Assembly (NCBI RefSeq): GCF_011300685.1
Contig: NZ_CP049864.1
Span: 405,001-469,000 of the forward strand
Origin: Lysobacter sp. HDW10
GTDB lineage: Bacteria; Pseudomonadota; Gammaproteobacteria; Xanthomonadales; Xanthomonadaceae
Direction of reading: 5' to 3'
Length of the DNA stretch: 64,000 nt
In this document: piece after piece, positions 29,395-40,431 of the stretch
How positions within the stretch are numbered: the stretch's first letter is position 1
Layout: each line of letters begins with the position of its first letter
Translations under genes and position numbers: made by a program
The notes under the pieces: model-generated
Told to the model about the DNA's origin: nothing
Database searches by the model: none
Seen by the model: only the letters and a program-made list of their open reading frames with translations

Positions 29395-32170
29395 ATACTT
29401 GCGCCCATACGCCCTGCACAGTTTCTCGTGCGCTTTGCAGCGTGTCGTCTTCGGTCACCATGCGTTTGCGTCGATCCAACATGCATTGCAGTGCAAGCGT
29501 CGCCAGGATGTCGTGCGCCACACTTAAGTGCGCGCCACAAGATTGAAGCAAACCTGCGTGCGCCACGGCCGCGATCAAATCTGTGCTGCGCGTCTGTGCC
29601 AGCAGGGCGGGGTGCGATGCCGCATGGGTGAGGACTAAGGCCTGCAAGATGAACTCGATATCGACCAGACCGCCCTCGCCTTGCTTAAGGTCGAACATCG
29701 TCGCGCGCGAACGATCCAATTCTTGGCGCATGCGCGCACGCATATCTGCGATTTCTTGCAATATCTTTGCGGCATCCTTGTCTTGCTGCAGGATCTCGAT
29801 GCGCGTTGCTTCGAAACGCGATTTCAACGCCCTATCACCGACCAAGGCGCGCGCACGCACCAAGGCTTGATGCTCCCACGTCCATGCGCGCTGGGTTTGG
29901 TAATCCGCATAGCTCGAGAGCGTCGAAACCAACAAGCCTTTTGCGCCATCCGGGCGCAGGCGCACATCGACGTCATACAAGCGCCCGGCGGCAGTCGGCG
30001 TTTGCAGCATGCTCACGATTTTTTGGGCAATGCGTGCGTACCAGCGTGATGCCTCGAGGGGTCGTGCACCCTCAGACTGCGCGTCAGCATCCGCCGTATA
30101 CAGAAACACAAGGTCTAGATCGGACCCAAAGGCCAGCTCTTCGCCACCCACGCTGCCATAGCCCACGATTAAAAACTCACCCCCCGCAACGTCGCCGTGG
30201 GCGCGGCGCATGTCTTGTTTGGCAATGGCGACAACCGCTTCAAGCACAGCATCCGCAATCCACGCGAGCGATTGACTGGCATGTGCGGCGGTCAAGCGAT
30301 GATCCAATGTTGCCAAGGCGATACGGAAGCTCAGCATTTGTCGCAGTTCATTGAGCTCAGCCAATGCGCGCTCAACGTCTTCCAGATACGGGGCCACTTG
30401 CGCGCGGCATTGCTGAATCAGCTCAGCGCGTGTTGGAAACGCATCGGCGTCGCGCGCGTCCAACAACTCATCTAACAAGATCGGGAAGTTGGCGAGTCGC
30501 TCGCCAAGCAATGCGCTGCGACCCAGAATGTCGACCAAGCGTTGCAGCGCTGCGGGTTGTTCATCTAACAATGCCAAGTAACTGCTGCGACGCATGATAT
30601 TGGCGAGCAAGGTCAACATGCGTGCGAGCGCGATGTCGGGCGCTGTCGCCGCCGCCGTTGCTGCAATCAATGCAGGCATCACGCGATCCAGTCGTTTGCG
30701 ACTTTGTGGGCTGGCAGATTTGACCGCCAAAGACTGGGCGAATCGACGTAAAGCGTCGTCTGCTGCATCCGCATCTTCGAAGCCAATCTCATGCAGCAGT
30801 GACGACTCCCCTTCCTCGGGTAACGCGCGCCAGTACGCGGCGACATCGTCTACGTTGTCTTTTTTCTTGCGCGTGCCGAGCAAGGAGGAGAAATGCGTGT
30901 TGATGACTGAGCGTTGGTAAGCAAGCGCACGCTTGAAGTCTTCGGCGTCTGCATAGCCCAGTCCGATGGCGAGTCGATATAGACCCAGGGCATCCTCAGG
31001 CAGGGTGTGTACTTGGACATCGCCGCGCATTTGAATACGGTTCTCGACTTTGCGTAAGAACAAGTACGCTTCAAGCAGATCTGTCGCGTCGGCGGGTGCT
31101 ACCAAGCCGGATACTTTCAGCGCGGCCAAAGCACGCATGAAGCCGCGGCACTGCAATGCGGGCGTGCGGCCACCGCGAATGATCTGCAGCACTTGGGCAA
31201 AGAACTCGACTTCGCGAATGCCACCCGGTCCACGCTTCACATCGTGCGCCATGTCTTTGCGTGCGACTTCCGCATTGATCATGGCCTTCATCTCACGCAA
31301 CCCATCGATCGCGCCGTAGTCGAGATACCGTCGATAGACGAAGGGGCGCAGCACCTGCGCAAAACGCGCACCGGCTTCCAGGTCGCCCGCGACCGCGCGC
31401 GCCTTCAACCATGCATAGCGTTCCCAATCGCGTCCTTCGCGCTGGAAATACTGCTCAAGTGCACCAAATGACCACGCAACACGCCCCGCATTGCCATAAG
31501 GCCGCAAACGCAAGTCGACGCGGTGGCTGAACCCTTCCGGCGTGATTTCGTCCAACAACTTCGCAAACTGTTGACCCAAGCGCGCGAAGTATTGCTCTGC
31601 AGGTAATGGTCGCGCGCCGTCGCTCTCGCCCTCTTCTTCGTAGGCGAATACGATGTCGATATCAGAAGAGAAATTCAGTTCGCCACCACCGAGCTTGCCC
31701 AAGCCAAAAATAACCAGGCGAACGACATCACCCGCTGTATTTCGAACCAAGCCATGTCGCGTCGCCATCGCGGACTCAAGGTGCGTCAGCGCAATCGTCA
31801 TGCAGCGCTCGGCAAGCCGCGTGCTGCTTCGCAAGGTGACTGCGGTGTCATCGAGCGCAAATACATCGCGCCAAATCAAGCGCACCGATTCGTTCTGTCG
31901 CAGGCGACGCAGATCCGTCTGAATGTCGGTTGTATCTGTGAGACCGACACCCTCGAACTCAAATTCGACCGCACCGTCATCTGCCAACAAGCGCTGCAAG
32001 ACGCGTGGTCGGCGTTCAAACACGTCCATCGCGAAATCGCTGACCCACGCCATCTTCGCCAATCGCGCAGATGCGTTTGCGGGCAACTCGATCCCTTCGC
32101 GCGTGCATGCCGAGAGGACGCGTGCACAAGATGCATCAACGGCAGCGGTAATTTCAGTCCTGACTTGCAT
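29366..32170 (-). CDS. glnE: Bifunctional glutamine synthetase adenylyltransferase/adenylyl-removing enzyme
   Basis: Adenylylates and de-adenylylates glutamine synthetase in answer to PII and glutamine. The 934-residue protein has two nucleotidyltransferase domains: FGLGKLGGGELNFSSDIDIVF (155-175, removing domain), and VGYGSVGGEELAFGSDLDLVF near 669-689 (adding domain), each with the G-G/S-x9-D-x-D pattern. RGPGGIREVEFFAQ and EGGLVDIEFILQ follow them in turn. Normal length is about 940. No nitrogen-regulation genes adjoin it. Confidence 0.96.
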   Translation of the reverse strand: MQVRTEITAAVDASCARVLSACTREGIELPANASARLAKMAWVSDFAMDVFERRPRVLQRLLADDGAVEFEFEGVGLTDTTDIQTDLRRLRQNESVRLIWRDVFALDDTAVTLRSSTRLAERCMTIALTHLESAMATRHGLVRNTAGDVVRLVIFGLGKLGGGELNFSSDIDIVFAYEEEGESDGARPLPAEQYFARLGQQFAKLLDEITPEGFSHRVDLRLRPYGNAGRVAWSFGALEQYFQREGRDWERYAWLKARAVAGDLEAGARFAQVLRPFVYRRYLDYGAIDGLREMKAMINAEVARKDMAHDVKRGPGGIREVEFFAQVLQIIRGGRTPALQCRGFMRALAALKVSGLVAPADATDLLEAYLFLRKVENRIQMRGDVQVHTLPEDALGLYRLAIGLGYADAEDFKRALAYQRSVINTHFSSLLGTRKKKDNVDDVAAYWRALPEEGESSLLHEIGFEDADAADDALRRFAQSLAVKSASPQSRKRLDRVMPALIAATAAATAPDIALARMLTLLANIMRRSSYLALLDEQPAALQRLVDILGRSALLGERLANFPILLDELLDARDADAFPTRAELIQQCRAQVAPYLEDVERALAELNELRQMLSFRIALATLDHRLTAAHASQSLAWIADAVLEAVVAIAKQDMRRAHGDVAGGEFLIVGYGSVGGEELAFGSDLDLVFLYTADADAQSEGARPLEASRWYARIAQKIVSMLQTPTAAGRLYDVDVRLRPDGAKGLLVSTLSSYADYQTQRAWTWEHQALVRARALVGDRALKSRFEATRIEILQQDKDAAKILQEIADMRARMRQELDRSRATMFDLKQGEGGLVDIEFILQALVLTHAASHPALLAQTRSTDLIAAVAHAGLLQSCGAHLSVAHDILATLALQCMLDRRKRMVTEDDTLQSARETVQGVWAQVFTSTHSSAG

Positions 32171-32248
32171 GTCACAGCGAGTGGGTGGCGTGCCCCATCA
32201 TAACCAGTGCGCGCACTGCATAATCCGCTTAGGGCACATGGACATACG

Positions 32249-33865
32249 ATGAGCACGAACGCTACCAGCGATATCTTGATTCTCGGCGGTGGGCATAACG
32301 GTCTGGTCTGCGCCGCGTACTTAGCCGCAGCCGGTCTGTCGGTACGTGTGCTCGAACGTCGCGATATTGTCGGCGGTGCCGCGGTTACGGAGGAATTTCA
32401 TCCCGGTTTCCGCAATTCCGTGGCGAGTTATACGGTGAGCCTGCTCAACCCGAAGGTCATTCGTGACTTGCGACTGGCCGAGCACGGCCTTCGCATCGTC
32501 GAACGCCCGTACTCAAACTTTCTGCCACTCCCCAACGGCGACCATTTCAAAGGTGGGGCGCACACAGAATCAGAATTGCAACGTCTCTGTCCACAAGACA
32601 TCCCGAACTGGCACCTCTACAACGCGCGCATGGATCGCATCGTTGCGGTGCTGCGCGAACTGGTGCGCATGACACCACCGAATATCGGTGACCGAATTGA
32701 GTTCGCGGATTGGCTGGCCAGTGCAAGCTTGGCGCGCAAACTGAAACATCTCGACCTGCAAGCCCGGCGTGATTTGTTAGACATGTTCACCAAATCTGCC
32801 GGCGAGCTTTTGGATGACTATTTCCGTTGCGAACCCCTTAAGGCGATTTTGGGCTGGGATTCTGTGGTGGGATCTTTCAATAGCCCGTATACGCCGGGCA
32901 GTGCCTATGTCTTGTTGCACCACCTGTTTGGCGAGGTCAACGGCAAGGTTGGACAATGGGGCCACGCGATGGGGGGCATGGGCGCTATCACCGAGGCGAT
33001 GCGCAAGGCGTGCGTTGAACGGGGCGTCGTTATTGAGACAGGCGCAGCTGTCTCGCGTGTGATCGTGAAGTCTGGTCAGGCCATCGGCGCAGAAACGAGT
33101 GACGGACGACGCTTCGACGCGCGCTGCGTCGTCTCCAACATCGGACCGAAGCCGCTGTATCAAACCTTGATCGAACCGCAGCACTTGCCTGAAGAACAAC
33201 ACGCGCGCATTCGGCGCTATCGGGTGGGTTCTGGCACCTTCCGCATGAATGTGGCCTTGAATGAGCTCCCGAACTTTACAGCGGCGCCCGGCACGCACCT
33301 TCAGGCGCACCATCAAACGGGCATTTTGATTGGTCCGTCTCTTGCCTATTTTGAGCAAGCCTTCGTTGACGCAAAAACGCGCGAACACAACCCGGGTTGG
33401 TCACGCAAACCGATCGTCGAAGTGTGTATTTCTTCTGCCCTAGACGACACCTTGGCACCCCCCGGACAGCATGTGGCCAGTTTGTTTTGTCAGCACGTTG
33501 CGCGCGAGGTGGCAGGCGGTTGGGATACGCACGCCTCAGCGGTCGCTGACCTGATGATCGAAACCGTGGATGCCTATGCGCCCAACTTCAAACGCAGCAT
33601 CTTGAGAAGAGATGTGCTGTCGCCTTTGGAACTCGAGCGAAGAATTGGCTTGGCGGGCGGCGACATCTTTCACGGGACCTTGGGGTTGGACCAAATGTTT
33701 TCTGCGCGGCCGTTGCTCGGTCAAGGCAACTATCGCGGTGCACTCAAGGGCCTGTACTTGTGCGGCGCGGGCACGCATCCTGGCGGCGGCGTGACCGGCC
33801 TGCCCGGGCGCAATGCTGCGCGGGAGATTTTGAAGGATTTGAAGCGCGGGCCACGCCCTGACTGA
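32249..33865 (+). CDS. FAD-dependent phytoene-desaturase-like oxidoreductase (PYROXD2-like)
   Basis: A 538-residue flavoprotein. The dinucleotide motif LILGGGHNGLVCAAYLA is at 9-25, LERRDIVGGAAVTEE is the second FAD-contact strand, and CGAGTHPGGGVTGLPGRNAA closes the FAD site. This fits the NAD(P)/FAD group with PYROXD2, related to carotenoid desaturases, but no carotenoid genes are nearby. The start at 32249 is chosen at the ATG just before the FAD motif. The substrate is unknown. Confidence 0.87.
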   Translation: MSTNATSDILILGGGHNGLVCAAYLAAAGLSVRVLERRDIVGGAAVTEEFHPGFRNSVASYTVSLLNPKVIRDLRLAEHGLRIVERPYSNFLPLPNGDHFKGGAHTESELQRLCPQDIPNWHLYNARMDRIVAVLRELVRMTPPNIGDRIEFADWLASASLARKLKHLDLQARRDLLDMFTKSAGELLDDYFRCEPLKAILGWDSVVGSFNSPYTPGSAYVLLHHLFGEVNGKVGQWGHAMGGMGAITEAMRKACVERGVVIETGAAVSRVIVKSGQAIGAETSDGRRFDARCVVSNIGPKPLYQTLIEPQHLPEEQHARIRRYRVGSGTFRMNVALNELPNFTAAPGTHLQAHHQTGILIGPSLAYFEQAFVDAKTREHNPGWSRKPIVEVCISSALDDTLAPPGQHVASLFCQHVAREVAGGWDTHASAVADLMIETVDAYAPNFKRSILRRDVLSPLELERRIGLAGGDIFHGTLGLDQMFSARPLLGQGNYRGALKGLYLCGAGTHPGGGVTGLPGRNAAREILKDLKRGPRPD

Positions 33866-34028
33866 GCGCGTCGTTTTGCGCAAATGGGGTCAATGGCAGG
33901 CACCTTTGTAAGCATTCATGCCCGACAATCGGGGTTTCGTCTTTGTAGACGTCGAATTCGTCACACGGGTGCTGACCTTGCCGTGGCCCTGCGTCACGCT
34001 CGATCCCGAACCCCAATCGAGTCCAACC

Positions 34029-35291
34029 ATGTTCAAGAGCCTGATCTTTGTTTTACGCATCGCCATAGCATGGGGCGCCGCCATCTTCTTGGCCGTCGTC
34101 GTGTATTCGAGCTTACCCTTGCTCGGCAATTTCGAACTGCCGGCCATCCTGTTTGTGATGGGCACCTCCGGCTTGGTGCTCGCCGGCGCCTTCTCACACC
34201 TTCGTCGCGTGAAATTGATCGCGGGGAAAGTGACAAGCGAAACATTGGCAAATCGCCAAAAGCGCCAGATCGAAATTCCGTTTGAGGCCGGTGAAGCCTT
34301 TGACCTGCTTGATGCTGCGGTGCGTGAACTGCCGGGCGTCGAACGCATTCAGAGCGCGCGCGACAGTTTGCAAATCAAAGCAAAAGTGGCGCGTCCGGAT
34401 ACCTATGGTGAAAAGGAACTCCCGCGTTGGAATCCGCTGCGTTGGTTCGGTCAGCCGCGCAATCAGTTGCAAGCCACGGTCACGCCTGCAGGTGAAAGCG
34501 GAAGCGTCACCTTGATTTGTGAGCCCGATCATCCCGCGTGGCGTGATTGGTTCTTGGTGGATGACGGCACGAACTATGAAAATGCCGAAGCGATTGTGCG
34601 TGCACTCACCCGACGCATTGGTGAACGCCGTCGTGGCGAACGCATGGATGCCGTGCAAACAGCAACGCAGAAAGAACTGACTGAAGCAAAATTGCATTTG
34701 CTGCACGCACAAGTCGAGCCGCATTTTTTGTATAACACCTTGGCCAGTGCGCAACTGCTGACGCGCAGTGACCCGGAGCGTGCGGAAATGATGCTCGGTC
34801 ATTTGATTCAGTACTTGCGTCGTTCCTTGCCGGATACCGGTGATGGCATGTCGACCCTGGGTGCAGAACTGGAACGCGCGTTGGCGTATTTGGAAATCCT
34901 GAAGATCCGCATGGGTGAACGTTTGAACGTGCAAGTGGATGTGCCCGACGTGCTGCGCGGCACTGCCCTGCCGTCGATGATGCTGCAAACCTTGGTAGAG
35001 AACGCCATTAAACACGGTTTGGAACCGCGCACCGGCGGCGGCACGATTTGGATTCGTGCGCGCGCCACTGAAGAAGGCGTCGCCGTTACAGTGGCCGACG
35101 ATGGAGAAGGTTTCAACACGAAAACATCAGGCACGGGCATTGGCTTGAAGAATATTCGTGAACGTCTGCGTCTACGTTTCGCCGGTGTCGCGAACTTGTC
35201 CGTGATTGCAAACTTTCCTTCGGGTGTTGCCGCAACCTTGACCGTGCCGGCAGCGACCGACGCACACAACGGAGGCAATTCTCATGCATGA
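34029..35291 (+). CDS. LytS/AlgZ-type sensor histidine kinase
   Basis: A 420-residue kinase of the His_kinase (LytS) branch. Two membrane helices (about 5-26 and 37-58) are followed by a cytoplasmic region about 80-200 that I do not recognise, then AQVEPHFLYNTLASAQ with the phosphorylated H232. The ATPase domain has VENAIKHGLEPR, DDGEGF and GIGLKNIRERL. There is no large periplasmic loop, so the signal is probably in the membrane or cytoplasm. It overlaps the LytTR regulator by 8 bases, its cognate partner. Confidence 0.9.
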   Translation: MFKSLIFVLRIAIAWGAAIFLAVVVYSSLPLLGNFELPAILFVMGTSGLVLAGAFSHLRRVKLIAGKVTSETLANRQKRQIEIPFEAGEAFDLLDAAVRELPGVERIQSARDSLQIKAKVARPDTYGEKELPRWNPLRWFGQPRNQLQATVTPAGESGSVTLICEPDHPAWRDWFLVDDGTNYENAEAIVRALTRRIGERRRGERMDAVQTATQKELTEAKLHLLHAQVEPHFLYNTLASAQLLTRSDPERAEMMLGHLIQYLRRSLPDTGDGMSTLGAELERALAYLEILKIRMGERLNVQVDVPDVLRGTALPSMMLQTLVENAIKHGLEPRTGGGTIWIRARATEEGVAVTVADDGEGFNTKTSGTGIGLKNIRERLRLRFAGVANLSVIANFPSGVAATLTVPAATDAHNGGNSHA

Positions 35292-36072
35292 GCACACTGC
35301 TGGCCACGTACCCACGTGCGTCATTGCCGAGGACGAAACGCTGTTGCGTCAAGCACTGGTCACGGAACTCGCACAGGCGTGGCCTGAACTATCGATCGTC
35401 GCGGAATGCGAAGACGGTGCGAGTGCACTGGAGGCGATTGCCGAACACCGACCGGACGTCGCATTTCTAGACATTCGCATGCCGGGCCTCACCGGTATTG
35501 AAGTGGCCGCAGCGGCGGCGGAAGCGAGCCCCGCTACACACATCGTGTTTGTGACCGCGTACAACCAATACGCGATCGAAGCGTTCGATAAAGGCGCTGT
35601 GGACTACCTATTGAAACCGGTTGAACCGGAACGATTGGCGGCCACGGTGGCGCGCTTGCAAGCCCGAAGCACGCAACCCGATCTTTCATCATTGAAGTCA
35701 CTGTTTGATCGATTGGGCCCACTGCCTCGGTCGGCCGGCGCGCCCGAACCTCTGACTTGGCTCACCGCCAGCGCAGGGCGTGAAACACGTTTGGTCTTGG
35801 TGGAAGACGTGATCTATTTTCGCGCCGATCAGAAGTACACGACTGTCGTGACTGCAGAAGGAGAATCCTTGCTGCGAACGCCGCTCAAAGAATTGATGCC
35901 AAGGCTTGATTCAAGTGCCTTCAAGCAAATTCACCGATCGACCATCGTCAACCTACGTGCCATTGCAGGCATTGTGCGTGACGAATCCGGCCGAGGCACG
36001 GTGCGCTTGCGAGGACGCGACGAGACGCTGCAAATTAGCCAACCCTTCATGGCGTTGTTCAAGACCATGTAA
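35284..36072 (+). CDS. LytTR-family response regulator
   Basis: A 262-residue regulator with a receiver domain (phospho-acceptor D63 in VAFLDIRMPG, the conserved VTAYNQYAIEAF and LLKPVEP lysine) and a C-terminal LytTR DNA-binding domain (DVIYFRADQKYTTVVT, FKQIHRSTIVNLRAI). It is translated from an overlap with the kinase gene. LytTR regulators usually bind pairs of direct repeats upstream of surface or lysis-related genes; I did not find a convincing repeat here. Confidence 0.93.
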   Translation: MHEHTAGHVPTCVIAEDETLLRQALVTELAQAWPELSIVAECEDGASALEAIAEHRPDVAFLDIRMPGLTGIEVAAAAAEASPATHIVFVTAYNQYAIEAFDKGAVDYLLKPVEPERLAATVARLQARSTQPDLSSLKSLFDRLGPLPRSAGAPEPLTWLTASAGRETRLVLVEDVIYFRADQKYTTVVTAEGESLLRTPLKELMPRLDSSAFKQIHRSTIVNLRAIAGIVRDESGRGTVRLRGRDETLQISQPFMALFKTM

Positions 36073-36099
36073 AGCGCATTGCGCTTGTGGAGATATGAA

Positions 36100-36465
36100 A
36101 TGAACTTTTTCGCACAACTGGTGACATGGCTACAGATGCTGTTGTCCATGGCAGGGGTTTCGCTGTTCGGCACCGAATACAGCAGTAAGATTTCGGACAA
36201 TCATCACACGGCGCTTTACAGCACCGCGACTGAATACAAAGGTGTCGCGACGTTCAACTGCCGCGAAAGCAACACGGGTGTGTGTCATTACACCTTGTAT
36301 AGCGAGGCGTGCACGCAAGCCGACGCATGCAATGAAAAACCTATGCGCGTTTTCACGTTGAAGCGCGGTGAGTCTAAAAAGGTCGAAGGCATTTCAAAGT
36401 TTCATCCTTGTGTGTCTTTGGATGCAAACCCTTTGGGGCCGGATTGCGAAGGGTTGACGCCCTGA
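36100..36465 (+). CDS. Small six-cysteine protein of unknown function
   Basis: A 121-residue protein starting with a hydrophobic stretch (MNFFAQLVTWLQMLLSMAGVS) that may be a signal or anchor. The rest carries six cysteines (54, 62, 71, 77, 104, 116), which would suit three disulfides in an exported protein. TGGAGATATGAA precedes the ATG. It is 27 bases downstream of the LytTR gene and probably in the same transcript. I recognise no family. Confidence 0.65.
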   Translation: MNFFAQLVTWLQMLLSMAGVSLFGTEYSSKISDNHHTALYSTATEYKGVATFNCRESNTGVCHYTLYSEACTQADACNEKPMRVFTLKRGESKKVEGISKFHPCVSLDANPLGPDCEGLTP

Positions 36466-36686
36466 CCCGAGAACCGAACATCTGTTGGGACTCGCCTAGC
36501 TGGCAGGTATTCGCGCTTTGGTAGTTCAGGGCGCAACGCATTCGGCACCTCTAGCGAAGCGATTGCCAACTTTTGTTTTTTGATTTGGAAACGCTCCCCG
36601 CCAACACCTGTACACGTAGTCGCTGCCGTGGCTCACCGAATGTGCCGATCGGTTCCCGCAGTGACGGCTCGGCGATTACAAAAGCA
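36466..36686. other. Intergenic region, no gene seen
   Basis: About 220 bases between the convergent small-protein gene and the lipoprotein operon. I see no clear terminator, repeat or conserved coding frame; the short frames here are neither conserved-looking nor preceded by ribosome sites. Confidence 0.5.
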
Positions 36687-37310
36687 TTAACGGCCGGCAC
36701 GTCCAGCAAGCAACGAATCACGAATACGCGCCGCCGCCTCTCTTGTTTTTGCCAACTCGTCTGTGCGCTTGTCGAGATCGTACATTGCTTGCGCGGCGAA
36801 GGGACTCCAATCACCTGACGCTCGGTTGGCCGCGACAACCTTGCCGATTCGCACAATCATCTCTTCCTGATTTTCGATCTCGTTTTCCTTTTCCCGTAGA
36901 TCTTTGAGAACGCCGTTGTTCAAACGCGCGCCAATCGCCCCCAGTGAAAGCTGCATGCTCACCACGGTGTCATAGACAGAGTCCGCGTCATCGCCACCCG
37001 AGGGAAGCAAGTCGTATTCGACGGGCGTCGGCATGGCCAATCCCTCGACGTCGAACTGGATAATCGCCCTGCAACTTGACCGTTCACGTTCTTCGTCTAG
37101 TCGCGTCGCCTCGAAACCCTCAATTCGAGAAATTTTGACCAACCCGCTGTCAAGCGGATCGTACTCACCCTGCCTCAGGAACTTGCGAACGTCATTGTTG
37201 ACGTAGGCGGCGAGACTCGCTTGCGTCGCTGGCGTTGCACAACCGCTTTCCCTTTTGCCGCACGCACTCAGAAAGAGCACCGCGACACAGATCAAAATCC
37301 GTAGTCCCAT
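36687..37310 (-). CDS. Lipoprotein of unknown function (paralogue of the next gene)
   Basis: A 207-residue lipoprotein with lipobox LFLSAC and lipidation at C17. It lines up residue for residue with the neighbouring lipoprotein: C17, C24, a central GLVKISR-FEATR stretch and C80-RAIIQFDVEG. The C-terminal 80 residues are charged and likely coiled coil (KEKENEIENQEE, LDKRTDELAKTREAA). It lies 13 bases after its paralogue. No known family comes to mind. Confidence 0.75.
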   Translation of the reverse strand: MGLRILICVAVLFLSACGKRESGCATPATQASLAAYVNNDVRKFLRQGEYDPLDSGLVKISRIEGFEATRLDEERERSSCRAIIQFDVEGLAMPTPVEYDLLPSGGDDADSVYDTVVSMQLSLGAIGARLNNGVLKDLREKENEIENQEEMIVRIGKVVAANRASGDWSPFAAQAMYDLDKRTDELAKTREAAARIRDSLLAGRAGR

Positions 37311-37323
37311 TGAATGTTCCTTT

Positions 37324-37896
37324 TTATTGGGTTGAAGACGTGCGCGGCGCAACTGACCCTTTTGTGATGCGCTCGCGCATCGCTTCCAGCTCCGCTTCCG
37401 CAGATTGCACTTTCTGCGTATGCGAATCACCCAGCGCGGCCCGCTCGTCCGGAGAGAGCTCAAACCGAAGGTGAAAAATCTCGCGCTCCTTTTTACGGAA
37501 TTCGCCCATCGGGCTCTTCATCAGGAGCTTGTCCAACCGCTCCATGGGCCAACGACTCGTTTTTCGAAACAAGTCTTCGCCAGACTGCGACACCACCAAA
37601 TAGCCGAAATCATCTTCGACCGTCGTTCCGGCAACATCGAATCGAATCGTGGCGCGACACACCGCCGCATTGCCATTACCGCCTTTGGAGTCCGTTTCGA
37701 TATTGTCGAACCGCACATTCGATACCAAGCCCGCGGCAAAAAGATCGATGCGCGACTTCCAATACCCATAGTTGACTGCTTCGACAAAGGCGTCCTTCAT
37801 CTTTCCACGCATGTATTGGCTATCGCAGGGCGTTGCCATGCGCGTGCAACCCGTAAGGACGCCAAGGGCGATTCCGACAACCAAAATCCGATTCAT
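37324..37896 (-). CDS. Lipoprotein of unknown function (paralogue of the previous gene)
   Basis: A 190-residue lipoprotein with lipobox GVLTGC and C17 lipidated. C24 and C80-RATIRFDVAG sit at the same positions as in the downstream lipoprotein, showing a gene duplication. The C-terminal third is charged and helical (FRKKEREIFHLRFELSPDERAAL). Its ATG directly follows the TAG of the upstream gene, so translation is coupled. Function unknown. Confidence 0.75.
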   Translation of the reverse strand: MNRILVVGIALGVLTGCTRMATPCDSQYMRGKMKDAFVEAVNYGYWKSRIDLFAAGLVSNVRFDNIETDSKGGNGNAAVCRATIRFDVAGTTVEDDFGYLVVSQSGEDLFRKTSRWPMERLDKLLMKSPMGEFRKKEREIFHLRFELSPDERAALGDSHTQKVQSAEAELEAMRERITKGSVAPRTSSTQ

Positions 37897-38649
37897 CTAT
37901 GGGCCAAACGTGCGTCTTTCACCGTTACGCTCCAATGTTTGCAATGCTCGGGAGACACTCAGTCTCTGCGAAGCCGCTTCGTCGTCGGTGAGCTGTCGTT
38001 CGCGATAGGCGACGCCCAACAACCGTCCATCCTCTTCGAGTGTCATGCAATCTTCGAAAGTGTGACCTTGCACAATGTCCCGGCAAGCCACCACCTTGAA
38101 AGTTGATTTCTTACCGAATTTTCCGAATTCCAACGCATCTTCCAAGGGGACGGAATGTACCTTGTAAATCCTGTCTGACCACGCGGATTTGCCGGAAACG
38201 CCTGCACGCGTAGCCGCGTCGTCGTTTTCGAGATGGGACACCAAGATGAAGCGAGTTTTGTACACGGTCGCCTGAAACTCGCGCACCGCTTCCCCGTTTT
38301 GTGGAATGGTGCGCCAGATCCCTTTCAATTGCTTGTTGAATGCTTTCGCACGGCGTGCCTGCAACCAATCGTTCAGGGCAGACTTGCGCATGTCGGCCTC
38401 TGCGTCTTTGACGTCCTCGACGTAAGCGCTTTTTTGTTCCGCAGTCATCCGCCCGTGCGAAGCCTCACGATCGGCGACTGCCGCTCCGTACTGACCGTTG
38501 GCTCCCGAATCGTTTCGGTACTTCCCCGTCGCGTAAACCATGGCACCGACGAAATAGATCACATACAACGCGCTGACGACAGCAAGACAGAGCGCAATTC
38601 TTGGCGCCGTCGATGCACCTTTCGGTGCACGTCCCAAATTTTTTGACAT
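37897..38649 (-). CDS. Membrane-anchored protein of unknown function
   Basis: A 250-residue protein with one N-terminal membrane helix (about 18-40) and a mostly polar remainder rich in Asp, Glu, Arg and Lys, with two late cysteines (VACRD, FEDCMT). It is the first gene of a three-gene operon with the two paralogous lipoproteins and abuts the second one. The start at 38649 is chosen because the membrane anchor follows; in-frame codons upstream lie inside the terminator region. Not recognised. Confidence 0.7.
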   Translation of the reverse strand: MSKNLGRAPKGASTAPRIALCLAVVSALYVIYFVGAMVYATGKYRNDSGANGQYGAAVADREASHGRMTAEQKSAYVEDVKDAEADMRKSALNDWLQARRAKAFNKQLKGIWRTIPQNGEAVREFQATVYKTRFILVSHLENDDAATRAGVSGKSAWSDRIYKVHSVPLEDALEFGKFGKKSTFKVVACRDIVQGHTFEDCMTLEEDGRLLGVAYRERQLTDDEAASQRLSVSRALQTLERNGERRTFGP

Positions 38650-38689
38650 GCAGCTCGCTCCCCCGAGGCTTATGCAGTCAATATTAACG

Positions 38690-38721
38690 AAGAACCCCCG
38701 CAATCGCTTGCGAGGGTTCTT
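38690..38721 (-). terminator. Terminator after groEL
   Basis: A long stem AAGAACCC(C)CGCAA / TTGCG(A)GGGTTCTT around a TCGC loop, 35 bases beyond the groEL stop. It should separate groEL from the downstream operon. The U tract on this strand is short (TTCTTCG), so it may be leaky. Confidence 0.75.
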
Positions 38722-38755
38722 GTCTTTGGGTGTTGCTTGTAGCGTTCCGGCCGGA

Positions 38756-40408
<1,653 letters not shown>

Positions 40409-40431
40409 TTATTGAAATGCTTGAGTGGGAA

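Noticed and set aside
36551-36856. Small minus-strand frame overlapping the end of the lipoprotein operon
   Set aside because: Overlaps the coding part of the lipoprotein gene and has no start signal or conserved pattern.
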